Source of the DNA: Algoriphagus aquimarinus
GTDB taxonomy: Bacteria > Bacteroidota > Bacteroidia > Cytophagales > Cyclobacteriaceae
NCBI RefSeq assembly: GCF_900112005.1
Contig: NZ_FOKK01000023.1
Coordinates: 1 to 60,149, forward strand
Reading direction: 5' to 3'
DNA length: 60,149 nucleotides
A program made the position numbers and the translations under genes. The notes under the pieces were generated by a model that saw nothing but the letters and a program-made list of their open reading frames with translations, did not search any database and had not been told where the DNA came from. This document shows positions 33,481 to 43,280 of this stretch, in pieces (the stretch's first letter is position 1; each line of letters begins with the position of its first letter).

Positions 33481-36059
33481 TACCAGTTGATTTGTGAAAT
33501 GACTAATCCAAGAGTGGCTAGACCAGTAGTTATACCCACTACTTCACCCAATCTCAATGGTACTCTTGGCCCTTTAGTAGGCACAATTACTTCCGCTCCA
33601 GGCTCTACCGGTGGATAATTTCGGATTCCAAAAAATCCCTTAGTTCTCTTTACAGCACCATTGGCATAGACCACGTAGGTTTGTTTGCGGTTTGCTCTGC
33701 GCTCAAAACCTCCAGCTCCATTGATGTAATGTTTCAAGCTTCTATTAGACTCGTGTCTCAAGGTGGTAGGATAGACTACATCTCCACGCATTCTGACTGT
33801 TTGAAGCAATTTCGGTACAGAGAGAATATCACCTTCCTCCAAAAGCAAGTCATTCTCTGATCCAGGATTTTGGATGATCTTTTCGAGATCTATTGCTACT
33901 GCTTCAGTTTCCTTCAGTTTCACTGCAAACCCTGGAGTTTCTGCTGCAATCTGGTCTAAAGATTCTCTTTTGGTTATAGCTAGTTGATTGTCTACAGGAG
34001 ATTCACTTGTTGGAAGATCTTTGAATAATCGCTGCATCAATTCCTCTTGTGCCTCCGAGTTACTTGGATCTTCAGCCAATCTCATTCTGAGACCTTCCAG
34101 ATTTCTTTGACGACGGATCTGCTCGGATTCTGTATTGAAAAACTCTGTTCGACGGATTAAGGTAGCTCCCTTAGCGTATGCAAATTGATTCAAACCACCA
34201 GCACGTCTTACCAAATCAGAGATTCGCTCCCCACTGCTTTGAATCGCAAAAATGCCTGGTGAATTCACCTGACCCTCCACCGCGCTTAATTTCTGCATGG
34301 TGAAATTGGCCCGCTTCCTCACGATGACCTGGTCAAAAGGCATCAGAGAAGTAGAATTAGGATTAAAACCTAAATCCGGATGGACCTGCGCTGGAATGAT
34401 ATCTGATAAGGTACCCAAATCAGAATCTTCCAGTCTTCGGGCTATTTCTATGTCTTGGGAATTGGCAGACTCCTGAAAACCTCCAGCCATGACGATGAGT
34501 TCTTCCACCTTCATAGACTCCGAATAAGGATAAACTCCCGGTCTCTTCACTTCCCCGAGAACCTGTACATATTGCTCGTTTCGAATGTCATAAATACTGG
34601 CGATTCTCACCACATCTTCTCGCTGAAGTGGAACATCAGCAATCGTCCCATCTAAGATCCCTCTGAGGTTCACTTGAATCATCTCAGTACTGAGATCTGC
34701 TTTAGTTCTCAACACACTCGCTTGCGCAGTGTATGCGTCACCGCGTAAGCCCTCCGCATTTTTCACCAATTGGGATAGCGTGAGACCTTCGGTCAAAGCA
34801 AATGTCCCTTCACGGTACACAGCTCCTTTGATTTGCACGCGATTGGAATATCGATCTAAAATCCTCTGAACAGTAATCTCATCCCCACCTTTCAGGATGA
34901 ACATATCAAATTGATTTTGGTATACATCAGACACCGATCGCTGATTTCCAGTGATTCTGGAGATAGCTACACGGTCCTTGAATGCTTCATCTGTAAAACC
35001 TCCAGCATATTGCAAGAGATCAGAAAAATTATCATCATCGCCCACCTCAAAGGTCATCGGACGCTTTACTTCTCCTTTTACCTTCACATGAGAAAGGAAT
35101 GTAGGCACCAAAATGACATCCTGATCCTGAAGCTGCCGATCTAGATCGGCCGTCCCTTTGATCAGCAAATCATACACATCTATTTCAGCGATCTGCTTGT
35201 TATTCCTGATCAATTTTATCTTTCTCATGGAGCCTTTTTCACTCGGCCCACCCGCAGCATATAGCGCGTTGAATACAGTGGAAAAAGCACTCAAAGTAAA
35301 TGTCCCTGGCAATCGAACTTCACCCAAAATATTCACTTTTATCGTTCTCACATTTCCCAGAGTAACCTGTAGAAATGTATTGGGATTACTTCCTGTGAGC
35401 CCTGGATAGTATCTAGAAACCCGGTTTTTGATAATACCAGTAGCTTCTTCTATAGATTTGCCCGAAACTGAAACAGGCCCAATATTGTCTAGAATAACAA
35501 AACCATCGGGGTTGACAGTCGCTTCATAATACTGCTCTGACTGACCATAAATATCCACAAAAACAACGTCTCCTGGCCCTAATATATAATTCTTAGGAGT
35601 AGCCTGATTGAGGCTAGGTTCGAAGCTGAGTTTTCTACTTTGCTGATAGAAAAGAGACTGCCCAAAAATGTTCTTCCCAGAGGAAGTCGTCCCCAAATCT
35701 ACTTGGGGCTGATATATTCCTTGGGTAATTTGATCAAAATCTACTTGTTGGCGAGGGTCACGTTTTGAAGCATTCGTCTTGCGAGCAGAACTATTCGTGT
35801 CTAAATCCTGAATTCGGTTTTTTAGCTTGACCACCTCTGAGGATGGCATGCCACGTAGTTGAGCCATCTGCAAAAATTCCTCTGTGGAAAGCCCTGCTTC
35901 TGAAGCTCTTTTAAGCAATTCCTGGACTTGGCTGTCACTCATTTCGTCCACATTGATTTGAGTCAAGTCGGTGGTTTCCTGTGCGAAAGTCTGAGGAATA
36001 GCCAATCCAAAGAAGGCTAGAATTACAAAAAAATAAGAGAATCGTTTTATTGAAATCAT
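33480..36059 (-). CDS. Polysaccharide export protein with poly_export and multiple SLBB domains (Wza-like)
   Basis: An 859-residue secreted protein: signal peptide (ending IPQTFAQ), an acidic spacer, a poly_export domain at about 155-245 (NYILGPGDVVFVDIYGQSEQ), then five or six SLBB repeats (such as TIKVNILGEVRLPGTFTLSA, VQIKGAVYREGTFALTEGLT, EQYVQVLGEVKRPGVYPYSE, RMRGDVVYPTTLRHESNRSL) and a C-terminal hydrophobic stretch (TGLATLGLVISQINW). It would form the outer-membrane/periplasmic export channel. It is the first gene of the run down to 24367. Longer than E. coli Wza because of extra SLBB domains, as is usual in Bacteroidota. Confidence 0.9.
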   Translation of the reverse strand: MISIKRFSYFFVILAFFGLAIPQTFAQETTDLTQINVDEMSDSQVQELLKRASEAGLSTEEFLQMAQLRGMPSSEVVKLKNRIQDLDTNSSARKTNASKRDPRQQVDFDQITQGIYQPQVDLGTTSSGKNIFGQSLFYQQSRKLSFEPSLNQATPKNYILGPGDVVFVDIYGQSEQYYEATVNPDGFVILDNIGPVSVSGKSIEEATGIIKNRVSRYYPGLTGSNPNTFLQVTLGNVRTIKVNILGEVRLPGTFTLSAFSTVFNALYAAGGPSEKGSMRKIKLIRNNKQIAEIDVYDLLIKGTADLDRQLQDQDVILVPTFLSHVKVKGEVKRPMTFEVGDDDNFSDLLQYAGGFTDEAFKDRVAISRITGNQRSVSDVYQNQFDMFILKGGDEITVQRILDRYSNRVQIKGAVYREGTFALTEGLTLSQLVKNAEGLRGDAYTAQASVLRTKADLSTEMIQVNLRGILDGTIADVPLQREDVVRIASIYDIRNEQYVQVLGEVKRPGVYPYSESMKVEELIVMAGGFQESANSQDIEIARRLEDSDLGTLSDIIPAQVHPDLGFNPNSTSLMPFDQVIVRKRANFTMQKLSAVEGQVNSPGIFAIQSSGERISDLVRRAGGLNQFAYAKGATLIRRTEFFNTESEQIRRQRNLEGLRMRLAEDPSNSEAQEELMQRLFKDLPTSESPVDNQLAITKRESLDQIAAETPGFAVKLKETEAVAIDLEKIIQNPGSENDLLLEEGDILSVPKLLQTVRMRGDVVYPTTLRHESNRSLKHYINGAGGFERRANRKQTYVVYANGAVKRTKGFFGIRNYPPVEPGAEVIVPTKGPRVPLRLGEVVGITTGLATLGLVISQINW

Positions 36060-36178
36060 AGAGAAAAGGTAGTCCCGGGTGAATCAAGAACAAATATGGA
36101 GATTAAAAATCCATGAATTTCTTAATTCTACCAAATATAGTTCCAAAAACCTGAGTTCTCTCCTCCTTGTCTAGATAC

Positions 36179-37183
36179 TCACTCCGTGCAATTCCTGCAT
36201 ATTTCGATCTGAGTCCGATCGCTTAGCAGCTGCTTTCTGAAGTTTTGGTAGGGAAGGGATGACCAGATAGACGCGAGCGATTGGGCTTTCAATTCACCCA
36301 TAACGTACTCCGCATCCTTGTCAAAGCAGCAGGGGACAACTTTTCCATCCCAAGTAGAAACAGCTCCTTGCCACATCCGCCAGCACTTATTCTCTAGCTT
36401 CTTCTTAAGCTTCCACTTTCCATTTCCCTCTGGCACGTACCTGGAATATCCGAGATCAGAAGGAATTAACTCTGAACCATTCTCAAAGTCATAGATCTGT
36501 GTGGTTTTCAACTGCAGCTCATCCACCTGCATTTCTTTCGCCCATTGCTTCAATTCTGGCAGTTGGTGTTCGTTTTGTCCTGTGACCAAAAACTGTAGTA
36601 CCACACGAGGAAAGTTTTGTCCTGACTTATTCCGTTCTGCCAAAAGTAATTTGATACCCTCCTGCACTTTCTCCAGCGTTCCGCCCACACGATATTTTTC
36701 ATAAATATCCTGCGTGATCCCATCCATGGACACAATCAATTGTTTCAGGCCACTTTGAAGAACTTCTTTGACTTGCTTTTCCTGTAGGTAATGTGCGTTG
36801 GTAGAAGTGGAAGTAAAAACACCTTTGGAATCTGCATAAGAGACCATTTCCAAAAAGCGTGGATTCAAAAAAGGCTCACCCTGAAAATATAGATGAAGCC
36901 AAGTGAGATGGCCTTGAACCTGATCGATTGTTTTCTTGAAAAGTGCTTCTTGAAGCATTCCCGTAGGACGGGAAAAGTCCCGCAATCCTGATGGACATTC
37001 TGGGCATCTCAGATTACAGCTTGTGGTGGGTTCTATAGAAAGCGTAGTTGGTTTGCCCCAAAGAATTGGTCTTCCCAACCTCCTTGAGAGCTGAAATGAA
37101 CTTGCTAACAAGGCATAATTGAGGATTTTCTGAAAAGTCAGAAGACGAAAGAATGCTATAGCCGTGACCAGATTATTTTTCAC
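36179..37183 (-). CDS. Radical SAM/SPASM domain protein
   Basis: A 334-residue protein with the [4Fe-4S]/SAM motif Cys56-x3-Cys60-x2-Cys63 (TTSCNLRCPECPSG) and a C-terminal SPASM-like cysteine set (CWRMWQGAVSTWDGKVVPCC, and EICRNCTE at the end). SPASM enzymes carry auxiliary iron-sulphur clusters and often modify peptides or cofactors; this short version resembles unassigned proteins found near glycan clusters. No precursor peptide is visible nearby. It lies between the receiver-cyclase gene and the export gene, all co-directional, with 45- and 119-bp gaps. Confidence 0.85.
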   Translation of the reverse strand: MKNNLVTAIAFFRLLTFQKILNYALLASSFQLSRRLGRPILWGKPTTLSIEPTTSCNLRCPECPSGLRDFSRPTGMLQEALFKKTIDQVQGHLTWLHLYFQGEPFLNPRFLEMVSYADSKGVFTSTSTNAHYLQEKQVKEVLQSGLKQLIVSMDGITQDIYEKYRVGGTLEKVQEGIKLLLAERNKSGQNFPRVVLQFLVTGQNEHQLPELKQWAKEMQVDELQLKTTQIYDFENGSELIPSDLGYSRYVPEGNGKWKLKKKLENKCWRMWQGAVSTWDGKVVPCCFDKDAEYVMGELKAQSLASIWSSLPYQNFRKQLLSDRTQIEICRNCTE

Positions 37184-37228
37184 GAGGTCAAGTAAGGGAT
37201 ACTAAAACGAAGAAGCAATCTGCTCGGT

Positions 37229-38269
37229 CTAATTTACAACTTCCAATACCGATACAGGCTTGGCTTTGTTCTTTAGGGCGATTTCACCCAATTTCTGAAA
37301 ATTGAATAAATCCGATATTCCTTCAGCGCATTTTTCCAAAATCAGTATTTGCCCTGGGCTAGCTGCATTCTGAAGTCTAGAAGCGACGTTCACCGCATCT
37401 CCAATCACTGTATAATCAAGCCTTTTCAAGGATCGGGACCCTATATTTCCTGACACCATTTCGCCGGAATTCATTCCTATAGAGACTTTGGGGCTGAACT
37501 TCGATTTTTCGGAGTACATAGGCAGTTCATTTATCTTATCCCGGATCGCTATACATGCTCTCACAGCGCGTTCGACGTGATCAGGTCCTTTGAAAACCGC
37601 CATCACAGCATCCCCTATGAATTTATCCACAGCTCCCTTTTGTTCGATAATTTCGCGTACCATCAGATCGAAGTATTCGTTAAGCAACGGCACTACGACA
37701 TTAGGCTCTTCATTTTCTGAAATCTTGGTAAAGCCACATAAGTCCACAAAAGCCACTGTCGCCTCCACCGTTTCGTTCTCCATCAAAGAGGTTTCAGATT
37801 CTTTACCTACCATGAAATTGAGCACTGTCTCGTCCACATACATCTTCAGAATATTATTTTCCCTCATAGCAGTGAGGGTTGACTTAATCTGATTGATATG
37901 CTGAAGTGTCTTCTCTATAGTGATCTCCAAATCCTGAAAATCAACCGGCTTGGTGATAAAGTCAAATGCGCCCCGATTCATAGCCGTACGGATATTTTCC
38001 AAATCTCCATAGGCAGAAATAATCACCGCCTTAAGTAAAGGGTTTTGCTCCTTTATTTTGGATAATAAGGTCAATCCATCCATTTCTGGCATATTGATAT
38101 CACTCAGAATCATGTCGATATCGGGTTGCTCGTGTAGAATATCCAAAGCCTCACGCCCATTCAGCGCAAATACAAATGAATATTCACCAGCTCGAATCTT
38201 ACGTCTGAATTTCTGTGTGATAAGGACTTCCAAATCTGCCTCATCGTCCACTACAAGTATCTTAGCCAT
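37229..38269 (-). CDS. Response regulator with class III adenylate cyclase output
   Basis: A 346-residue protein: receiver domain (1-120; Asp8/Asp9, phosphoacceptor Asp57 in ILSDINMPEMDG, Lys in ITKPVDF), a linker, then a class III cyclase domain (about 165-345). Metal aspartates are in AFVDLCGFT and FIGDAVMAVF, the substrate Lys is in AVDKFIGD, and the transition-state Asn/Arg are in VIGDAVNVASRL. Lys together with Thr in DYTVIGD is the usual bacterial adenylate cyclase combination, so ATP is the likely substrate. It is the last gene of the kinase array at 37229-47051, 14 bases after the lone receiver gene. Confidence 0.9.
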   Translation of the reverse strand: MAKILVVDDEADLEVLITQKFRRKIRAGEYSFVFALNGREALDILHEQPDIDMILSDINMPEMDGLTLLSKIKEQNPLLKAVIISAYGDLENIRTAMNRGAFDFITKPVDFQDLEITIEKTLQHINQIKSTLTAMRENNILKMYVDETVLNFMVGKESETSLMENETVEATVAFVDLCGFTKISENEEPNVVVPLLNEYFDLMVREIIEQKGAVDKFIGDAVMAVFKGPDHVERAVRACIAIRDKINELPMYSEKSKFSPKVSIGMNSGEMVSGNIGSRSLKRLDYTVIGDAVNVASRLQNAASPGQILILEKCAEGISDLFNFQKLGEIALKNKAKPVSVLEVVN

Positions 38270-38283
38270 AGCTCAAAGATCTA

Positions 38284-38664
38284 TTATTGATTAATTACTC
38301 GTCCGATTTCTTTTCTAAGCGAATCAAAATCTATAGGCTTGGTAAAAAACTCCTTTGCCCCAGATTCCATCGCTTTCTTAAAATTTTCTGTATCACCATA
38401 CGCTGAGATCATACTCACGTTAATGGCTGGAAATTGACTTTTGACTCTGTCTAATAACTCTAGCCCTGTCATTCCTGGCATATTGATATCCGAAAATACA
38501 TAAACAACTTCTGGTGGATGCTCGCTATCAAGTAATTTGAGCGCCTCATCGCCGGAAAAGGCAAAAGCTAGTTCTAAAAGACCACTCCTGACCTCTTTCC
38601 TGAATTTCTGGCGAAAAAGTAATTCTACATCTCGCTCGTCATCGACGATTAATATTTTTGTCAT
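38284..38664 (-). CDS. Single-domain response regulator
   Basis: A 126-residue receiver with Asp8/Asp9, phosphoacceptor Asp59 (VFSDINMPGMTGLELL) and Lys in FTKPIDF; no output domain. It is clearly related to the receiver of the neighbouring cyclase (both start with ILxVDDExD and share FRKxxR), indicating duplication. It overlaps the kinase gene by four bases. Single-domain receivers work as phosphate relays or by binding partners. Confidence 0.92.
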   Translation of the reverse strand: MTKILIVDDERDVELLFRQKFRKEVRSGLLELAFAFSGDEALKLLDSEHPPEVVYVFSDINMPGMTGLELLDRVKSQFPAINVSMISAYGDTENFKKAMESGAKEFFTKPIDFDSLRKEIGRVINQ

Positions 38665-39578
38665 TGTGTTGATGATATGGATGGTAACGTAATTTCAAAT
38701 CTGGTAAATTCTCCCTCTGTCGAAGAAATGGCTAAAGTGCCTTTGTGTGCTTTCACTATATCATGGGTTATGGACAAGCCAAGCCCTGTCCCTTCTTTCG
38801 CTTTTTTGGTCGTGAAGAAAGGTTCTAAAATTCTATTTAAAATTGGTTCAGGTATACCTGCCCCATTATCTTCTATTTCAGTAGTTACTAAGTTCATTTC
38901 TTTCCTAGTTCGAATTTTAAGTACTGGTTGAAAGGTCTGATCTTCACCCTTCTCCATCAGTGTATTGAACTTGCTACGCATGGCGTCAAAGGCATTATTA
39001 CATAGGTTCACAATCACTCTACTAAAATCCTCTGCAATAATGGAAACCGGTCCTATTTCAGGGTCCAAATCCCACTCAAAACTCACATTTATCGGATTCT
39101 TTCCAGCTCGCATTCCATGAAATGCCAAATTCACAAACTCCTGAAGCAAACTATTTAGGTTAGTAGGCACAAATTCTCCTTGCCCACCTCTGGAATGCAT
39201 CAACATGGATTTTACTATTCCATCAGCTCTTTTCCCGTGTTGAAGGATTTTCTCAAGGTTAGCCTTGATGTCCTGAAGCAGATCTTCGATCCCTACACGT
39301 GTGGCATTACGCTCAAGACTCTGGATTTCTTCTACAATCTCATCCACATACTCAATACTCAACTCAGAAAAATTGTTGATAAAATTGATTGGGTTTTTAA
39401 TCTCATGAGCAATCCCGGCAGACAACTGTCCAAGGCTAGCTAGCTTCTCTTGCAAAAGTAATTGCTCCTGAAGTTCTTGATAATCTTTTATTGATTTCTC
39501 AAGTTCCAGTGTTCTTGTAGCTAGCAAGCGTTTTAGCTCTATATTTTTCTCAATCCAACCTTCTTGAACCTTATCCAT
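38661..39578 (-). CDS. Soluble sensor histidine kinase
   Basis: A 305-residue protein without membrane helices: an N-terminal coiled coil (about 1-45), then HisKA with the phosphorylated His in GIAHEIKNPINFINNFSEL, and HATPase_c with N box (VIVNLCNNAFDAM), G1 (DNGAGIPEP) and G2 (EGTGLGLSITHDIV) motifs. It has no sensory domain, so it may be controlled by partner kinases or proteins. It is the third gene of the array, one base after the 39580 gene and overlapping the lone receiver. Confidence 0.9.
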   Translation of the reverse strand: MDKVQEGWIEKNIELKRLLATRTLELEKSIKDYQELQEQLLLQEKLASLGQLSAGIAHEIKNPINFINNFSELSIEYVDEIVEEIQSLERNATRVGIEDLLQDIKANLEKILQHGKRADGIVKSMLMHSRGGQGEFVPTNLNSLLQEFVNLAFHGMRAGKNPINVSFEWDLDPEIGPVSIIAEDFSRVIVNLCNNAFDAMRSKFNTLMEKGEDQTFQPVLKIRTRKEMNLVTTEIEDNGAGIPEPILNRILEPFFTTKKAKEGTGLGLSITHDIVKAHKGTLAISSTEGEFTRFEITLPSISSTQ

Positions 39579-39579
39579 A

Positions 39580-42500
39580 TTATTGGGTATCTATCGGTAA
39601 TCGAATACAAAACTCAGTTCCTTCCCCCTCAGTGCTTTCTACTAGAATTTCACCTCCGTGCGCTTTTACAATATCGTAACTTATTGATAAACCCAAACCT
39701 GTTCCTTGTCCTGTAGGCTTGGTAGTGAAAAATGGCTGGAAGATCTTTTCCAAAACTGACTTAGAAATTCCACTCCCATTGTCTCTGACTTTGATCTCCA
39801 CCCAATTAGCTATCCTCTTAGTACTTAGCTCGACTAAAGGCTCATAGCCCTCTTGGCTTTCACTCTTTCTATCAGATACAGCGTAAAAAGCATTATTGAT
39901 TAAATTAAGTAAAACTCTCCCCAATTCCTGCGCTACAAGATCAATTTTCCCTACTGTAGGATCAAAATCCGTATTCATTGAGGAATTGAAGGTCTTATCC
40001 TTTGCTCGCAGACCATGGTATGCCAGCCGCAGGTATTCATCTGTAAGCATATTGATGTCTGTCAATGCGCGATTACCTCCACTGATTCTACTGTGCTGAA
40101 GCATTGCCTTGACTATGGCGTCGGCACGCTTGCCGTGTTGATTTATTTTCTCAAGATTCTGCTGAATATCTACGCTAATAGCTTTGGCTTCCTCTAGGTC
40201 ACCCTTTTCCAATTCTTCCCGCATTTCATCTATAAGTTCACTGCTTAATTCAGAGAAATTATTCACAAAATTCAATGGGTTTTGGATCTCATGGGCGATT
40301 CCTGCTGTCAACTCACCAAGAGAAGCCATTTTCTCAGATTGAACCAACTGACTCTGCGCATTCTTCAACTCATCTATGCTCTTCTTAAGCTGCGCAGTTC
40401 TGTGCGAAACCCGTTCTTCCAAAATACGATTTTCCTTCTGAAGATACTTGGATCGCACTTGGACTATCAGATAAATAAAGCCAGCCAATAATGACGCAAA
40501 AATCACATAAGCTACCCACGTCTGCCACCATGGTGGTGAGATGGTAAATTTAATAGAGGCAGGCTCACTCCATATTCCGTTAAATCCCCGAGTCGCCACT
40601 TTAAACGTATAATCGCCCGGTAATAGGTTATAGTAATTCTGGGTGGTACTTCTAGCGCTGACTTCAGACCAAGTATTGTCTTCTCCCTGCAAAATATACC
40701 TATAGACTATTTTATCCCTTCCCAAAATGTCTGGATTCATAAAGGAAAAATTCATGGAATTCTGGTCATAAGGAAGTACTAAACCCACAGGCATTTTACT
40801 CACCAAATTCACACTATCCCAGAAGATTTGATTTTGCACCAAATAGCTACTGTCATTGGGAATATCTTTTATGGTAAAAAACTCTGTATGATCCGTATTC
40901 CAAATAGAATCTTCATTTGTGAATTGACTTTTGATAAAATTAGTCCCCAGAAAATCAGGATTTTGATCCATGATATTGATTTTGGTCATGACGACTACCG
41001 GTCGTAGCGTATCTATCTTTGGGACTTGCGAGTTCACAGACATAATTGGAGCAGCGCCCCACCATACATTTCCTGTAGAGGTATAAACTGCAGTGGCTTG
41101 GTTATAATCATTGAAAGGAAACCCTTCTCTTTTTCCATAATTATAAAAGTGCCAAATAGATTCTGCCTGATCCTCTCGAGGACGCTTAACAACCACTATT
41201 CCATTATCTGACCCTATATGAAAATCGCCTTCTACTTCCACCATATCATACATTACAGGTGGGTTCAGACCTTGCGCGGGAGTTAGATTGGTAATGGTAT
41301 TTTCTGTCAAATCAAAAATTGAGAATCCTGCATCTCCGCCTATTACAATTTCATCCTTGTGAGTTTTGATCATGATAGAGGTATAATCACTCGTCAATCC
41401 AGAGCGCTCACTGAGGTAGCTTACCTGTCCGGATTCTGGGTCATAAATATCTACACCTATATCATTGCCAAACCAGATACGGCCATCCTTGTCCTCCTCT
41501 ATCAGCCATACTCGACTGGATGCCAGACCCGAAAACTCATCTGTTTTTGCAAACGACGTGAGGTCAGAGTTAAACTTCAATACTCCATCCACTGAGCCCA
41601 AATAAATATTTCCTTTGGAATCCCGGATTGCCTTCCAGAAAATTCTTGCGATGCTTGGATCTAGTTTATATACTGAAGCAATATTTTCACTCAAATTAAT
41701 GAGCGTAAAACCACCTAAACTTCCCAGCAAGAGCTCATCGTGAGATATTCTAGAGATGGATCGATGGTTATTTCTATTTGCATCGCCAGGAAAGTTTAGT
41801 AGATAAATTCTCTCCTTCTCTGGATCATAAATATTTATGCCCTCATAAGTTGCCATCCAGACCATGCCATTCGGACCTTCTTCGATTCCCCAAACTTCAT
41901 CGTTTACTAAACCACTATTGGCGTTGAAATGCTGAGAAAGCATTCCTTCAGGATCAATCAAAAGTGCGCCTATATTCTCTGTTCCAATCCAAATATTACC
42001 CTTAGCATCCGTCATGGTAGCAGATGGGAACCCACTGGACACGAATTTTGTACCAGTAGCAATTTTCTTGATCGTTTGAAGTTCTGGATTATACAGCGTA
42101 ACGGTGTCATTATCTGTGATCCAAACTCTATTATGCAAATCAAAAGTTACAGATAACGACTTGCCATAATAGCCTTGCTCTGCACCTAAAGAAATGAGGG
42201 TATTATCAGCCAAAGAAACTGCTAGGGGCTTTCCCTCATATGATGAAGCCCAAACCTCACCTTTTGAGTTTTCGCTAAACTCATAGAAAAAGGTATTTGG
42301 TTCTATCCCAGCCTTGGCCGAAACAAATCTTAAAGAAGTTCGCTGAGCATTAAGAACTCCAATTTTACCCCTCATGCCAAACCACAGGTTTTTGTCTTTA
42401 TCTAAGTGTACTCCTGCTGCTGTAATTCTTTGGTCAGACTGGAATTGCAATGAATGGAGCATCCTAGTAGAAGGATTCAGAAAATGTATCCCCGTATTAA

Positions 42501-43278
42501 GATTACCTAACCAATACAAGCCGGACTCATCCTCTTCTATTCTAGCAAACTGAGAGCCTACCTGATAGTTAGTTAGGATACTATGATTGATATCAAGTAC
42601 ATAAACACCTGACAGCAGAGATAATATCAGGAGGCTACCATCATTTCCAATCTCCAAATCAACAATGTTGTCTATTAGCCCATCTGGATTTCGAGGTAGA
42701 ATGCTATAGTTTTCAAATTGATCCCCTGTAAACTTCGAAAGCCCTCGTTCAGTAGATATCCATACCATACCGTTAAGGTCAGTAACCATTGCAAAGACTT
42801 TGTTGCCTACCAATCCTTCCGTCTGCCCTATTCTCAAAATCCCTGAATTGGACAAGTCTGATTTGGATAAAAATGCCAATTTAGTGATCTGAGGTTCTGG
42901 CAAGAGCTGCTTTTTGATTGGAACAACAGTTCCTGAAATGGTATCAAGATTAAGTTGTATCTCATCTTCTTCCCAAACAATAGGGATAGCCTTGACAGGA
43001 GATTTCAACAGTTTAAAATCCTGAATAGAAAAAGGTTTAGAAGGTAGCTTCGCAAAATCAATGGGATAGTTCACCCCCTTCGGGATCTCATCCGAAGGTA
43101 TGGTATCCCATTCTAAGGGTTTTCCTGCTGGAATTTTAAGTGGTTTAACTTCTGGAAGTTGATACCCAGAAGCATTCTCAGGAAATGAAACCTCATAATT
43201 CTGCTGGCATGAGGTGACAAGCACGATCAAGAATAGGAGGATAAAATATATTGATAAAGGATGAAAGCTTTGCTTCAT
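39580..43278 (-). CDS. Two-component propeller sensor histidine kinase (Reg_prop/Y_Y_Y type)
   Basis: A 1232-residue membrane kinase. The N-terminal signal ends in a lipobox, LVTSC (Cys24). A periplasmic sensor of Reg_prop repeats follows (MVWISTERGLSKFTGDQFEN, NIWIGTENIGALLIDPEG, RIWFGNDIGVDIYDPESG), then a Y_Y_Y domain (YRYILQGEDNTWSEVSARST), one membrane helix (WVAYVIFASLLAGFIYLIV), a coiled coil and the HisKA-HATPase core (GIAHEIQNPLNFVNNFSEL; FFTTKPTGQGTGLGLSISYD). There is no receiver or AraC domain, unlike HTCS hybrids. It starts two bases after the preceding kinase gene stops. The periplasmic ligand is unknown. Confidence 0.9.
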   Translation of the reverse strand: MKQSFHPLSIYFILLFLIVLVTSCQQNYEVSFPENASGYQLPEVKPLKIPAGKPLEWDTIPSDEIPKGVNYPIDFAKLPSKPFSIQDFKLLKSPVKAIPIVWEEDEIQLNLDTISGTVVPIKKQLLPEPQITKLAFLSKSDLSNSGILRIGQTEGLVGNKVFAMVTDLNGMVWISTERGLSKFTGDQFENYSILPRNPDGLIDNIVDLEIGNDGSLLILSLLSGVYVLDINHSILTNYQVGSQFARIEEDESGLYWLGNLNTGIHFLNPSTRMLHSLQFQSDQRITAAGVHLDKDKNLWFGMRGKIGVLNAQRTSLRFVSAKAGIEPNTFFYEFSENSKGEVWASSYEGKPLAVSLADNTLISLGAEQGYYGKSLSVTFDLHNRVWITDNDTVTLYNPELQTIKKIATGTKFVSSGFPSATMTDAKGNIWIGTENIGALLIDPEGMLSQHFNANSGLVNDEVWGIEEGPNGMVWMATYEGINIYDPEKERIYLLNFPGDANRNNHRSISRISHDELLLGSLGGFTLINLSENIASVYKLDPSIARIFWKAIRDSKGNIYLGSVDGVLKFNSDLTSFAKTDEFSGLASSRVWLIEEDKDGRIWFGNDIGVDIYDPESGQVSYLSERSGLTSDYTSIMIKTHKDEIVIGGDAGFSIFDLTENTITNLTPAQGLNPPVMYDMVEVEGDFHIGSDNGIVVVKRPREDQAESIWHFYNYGKREGFPFNDYNQATAVYTSTGNVWWGAAPIMSVNSQVPKIDTLRPVVVMTKINIMDQNPDFLGTNFIKSQFTNEDSIWNTDHTEFFTIKDIPNDSSYLVQNQIFWDSVNLVSKMPVGLVLPYDQNSMNFSFMNPDILGRDKIVYRYILQGEDNTWSEVSARSTTQNYYNLLPGDYTFKVATRGFNGIWSEPASIKFTISPPWWQTWVAYVIFASLLAGFIYLIVQVRSKYLQKENRILEERVSHRTAQLKKSIDELKNAQSQLVQSEKMASLGELTAGIAHEIQNPLNFVNNFSELSSELIDEMREELEKGDLEEAKAISVDIQQNLEKINQHGKRADAIVKAMLQHSRISGGNRALTDINMLTDEYLRLAYHGLRAKDKTFNSSMNTDFDPTVGKIDLVAQELGRVLLNLINNAFYAVSDRKSESQEGYEPLVELSTKRIANWVEIKVRDNGSGISKSVLEKIFQPFFTTKPTGQGTGLGLSISYDIVKAHGGEILVESTEGEGTEFCIRLPIDTQ

Positions 43279-43280
43279 AG

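Noticed and set aside
24367..36059. Complete capsule/O-antigen locus
   Set aside because: No priming transferase, nucleotide-sugar synthesis genes or kinase/phosphatase pair are visible, so it can only be called a partial exopolysaccharide cluster.
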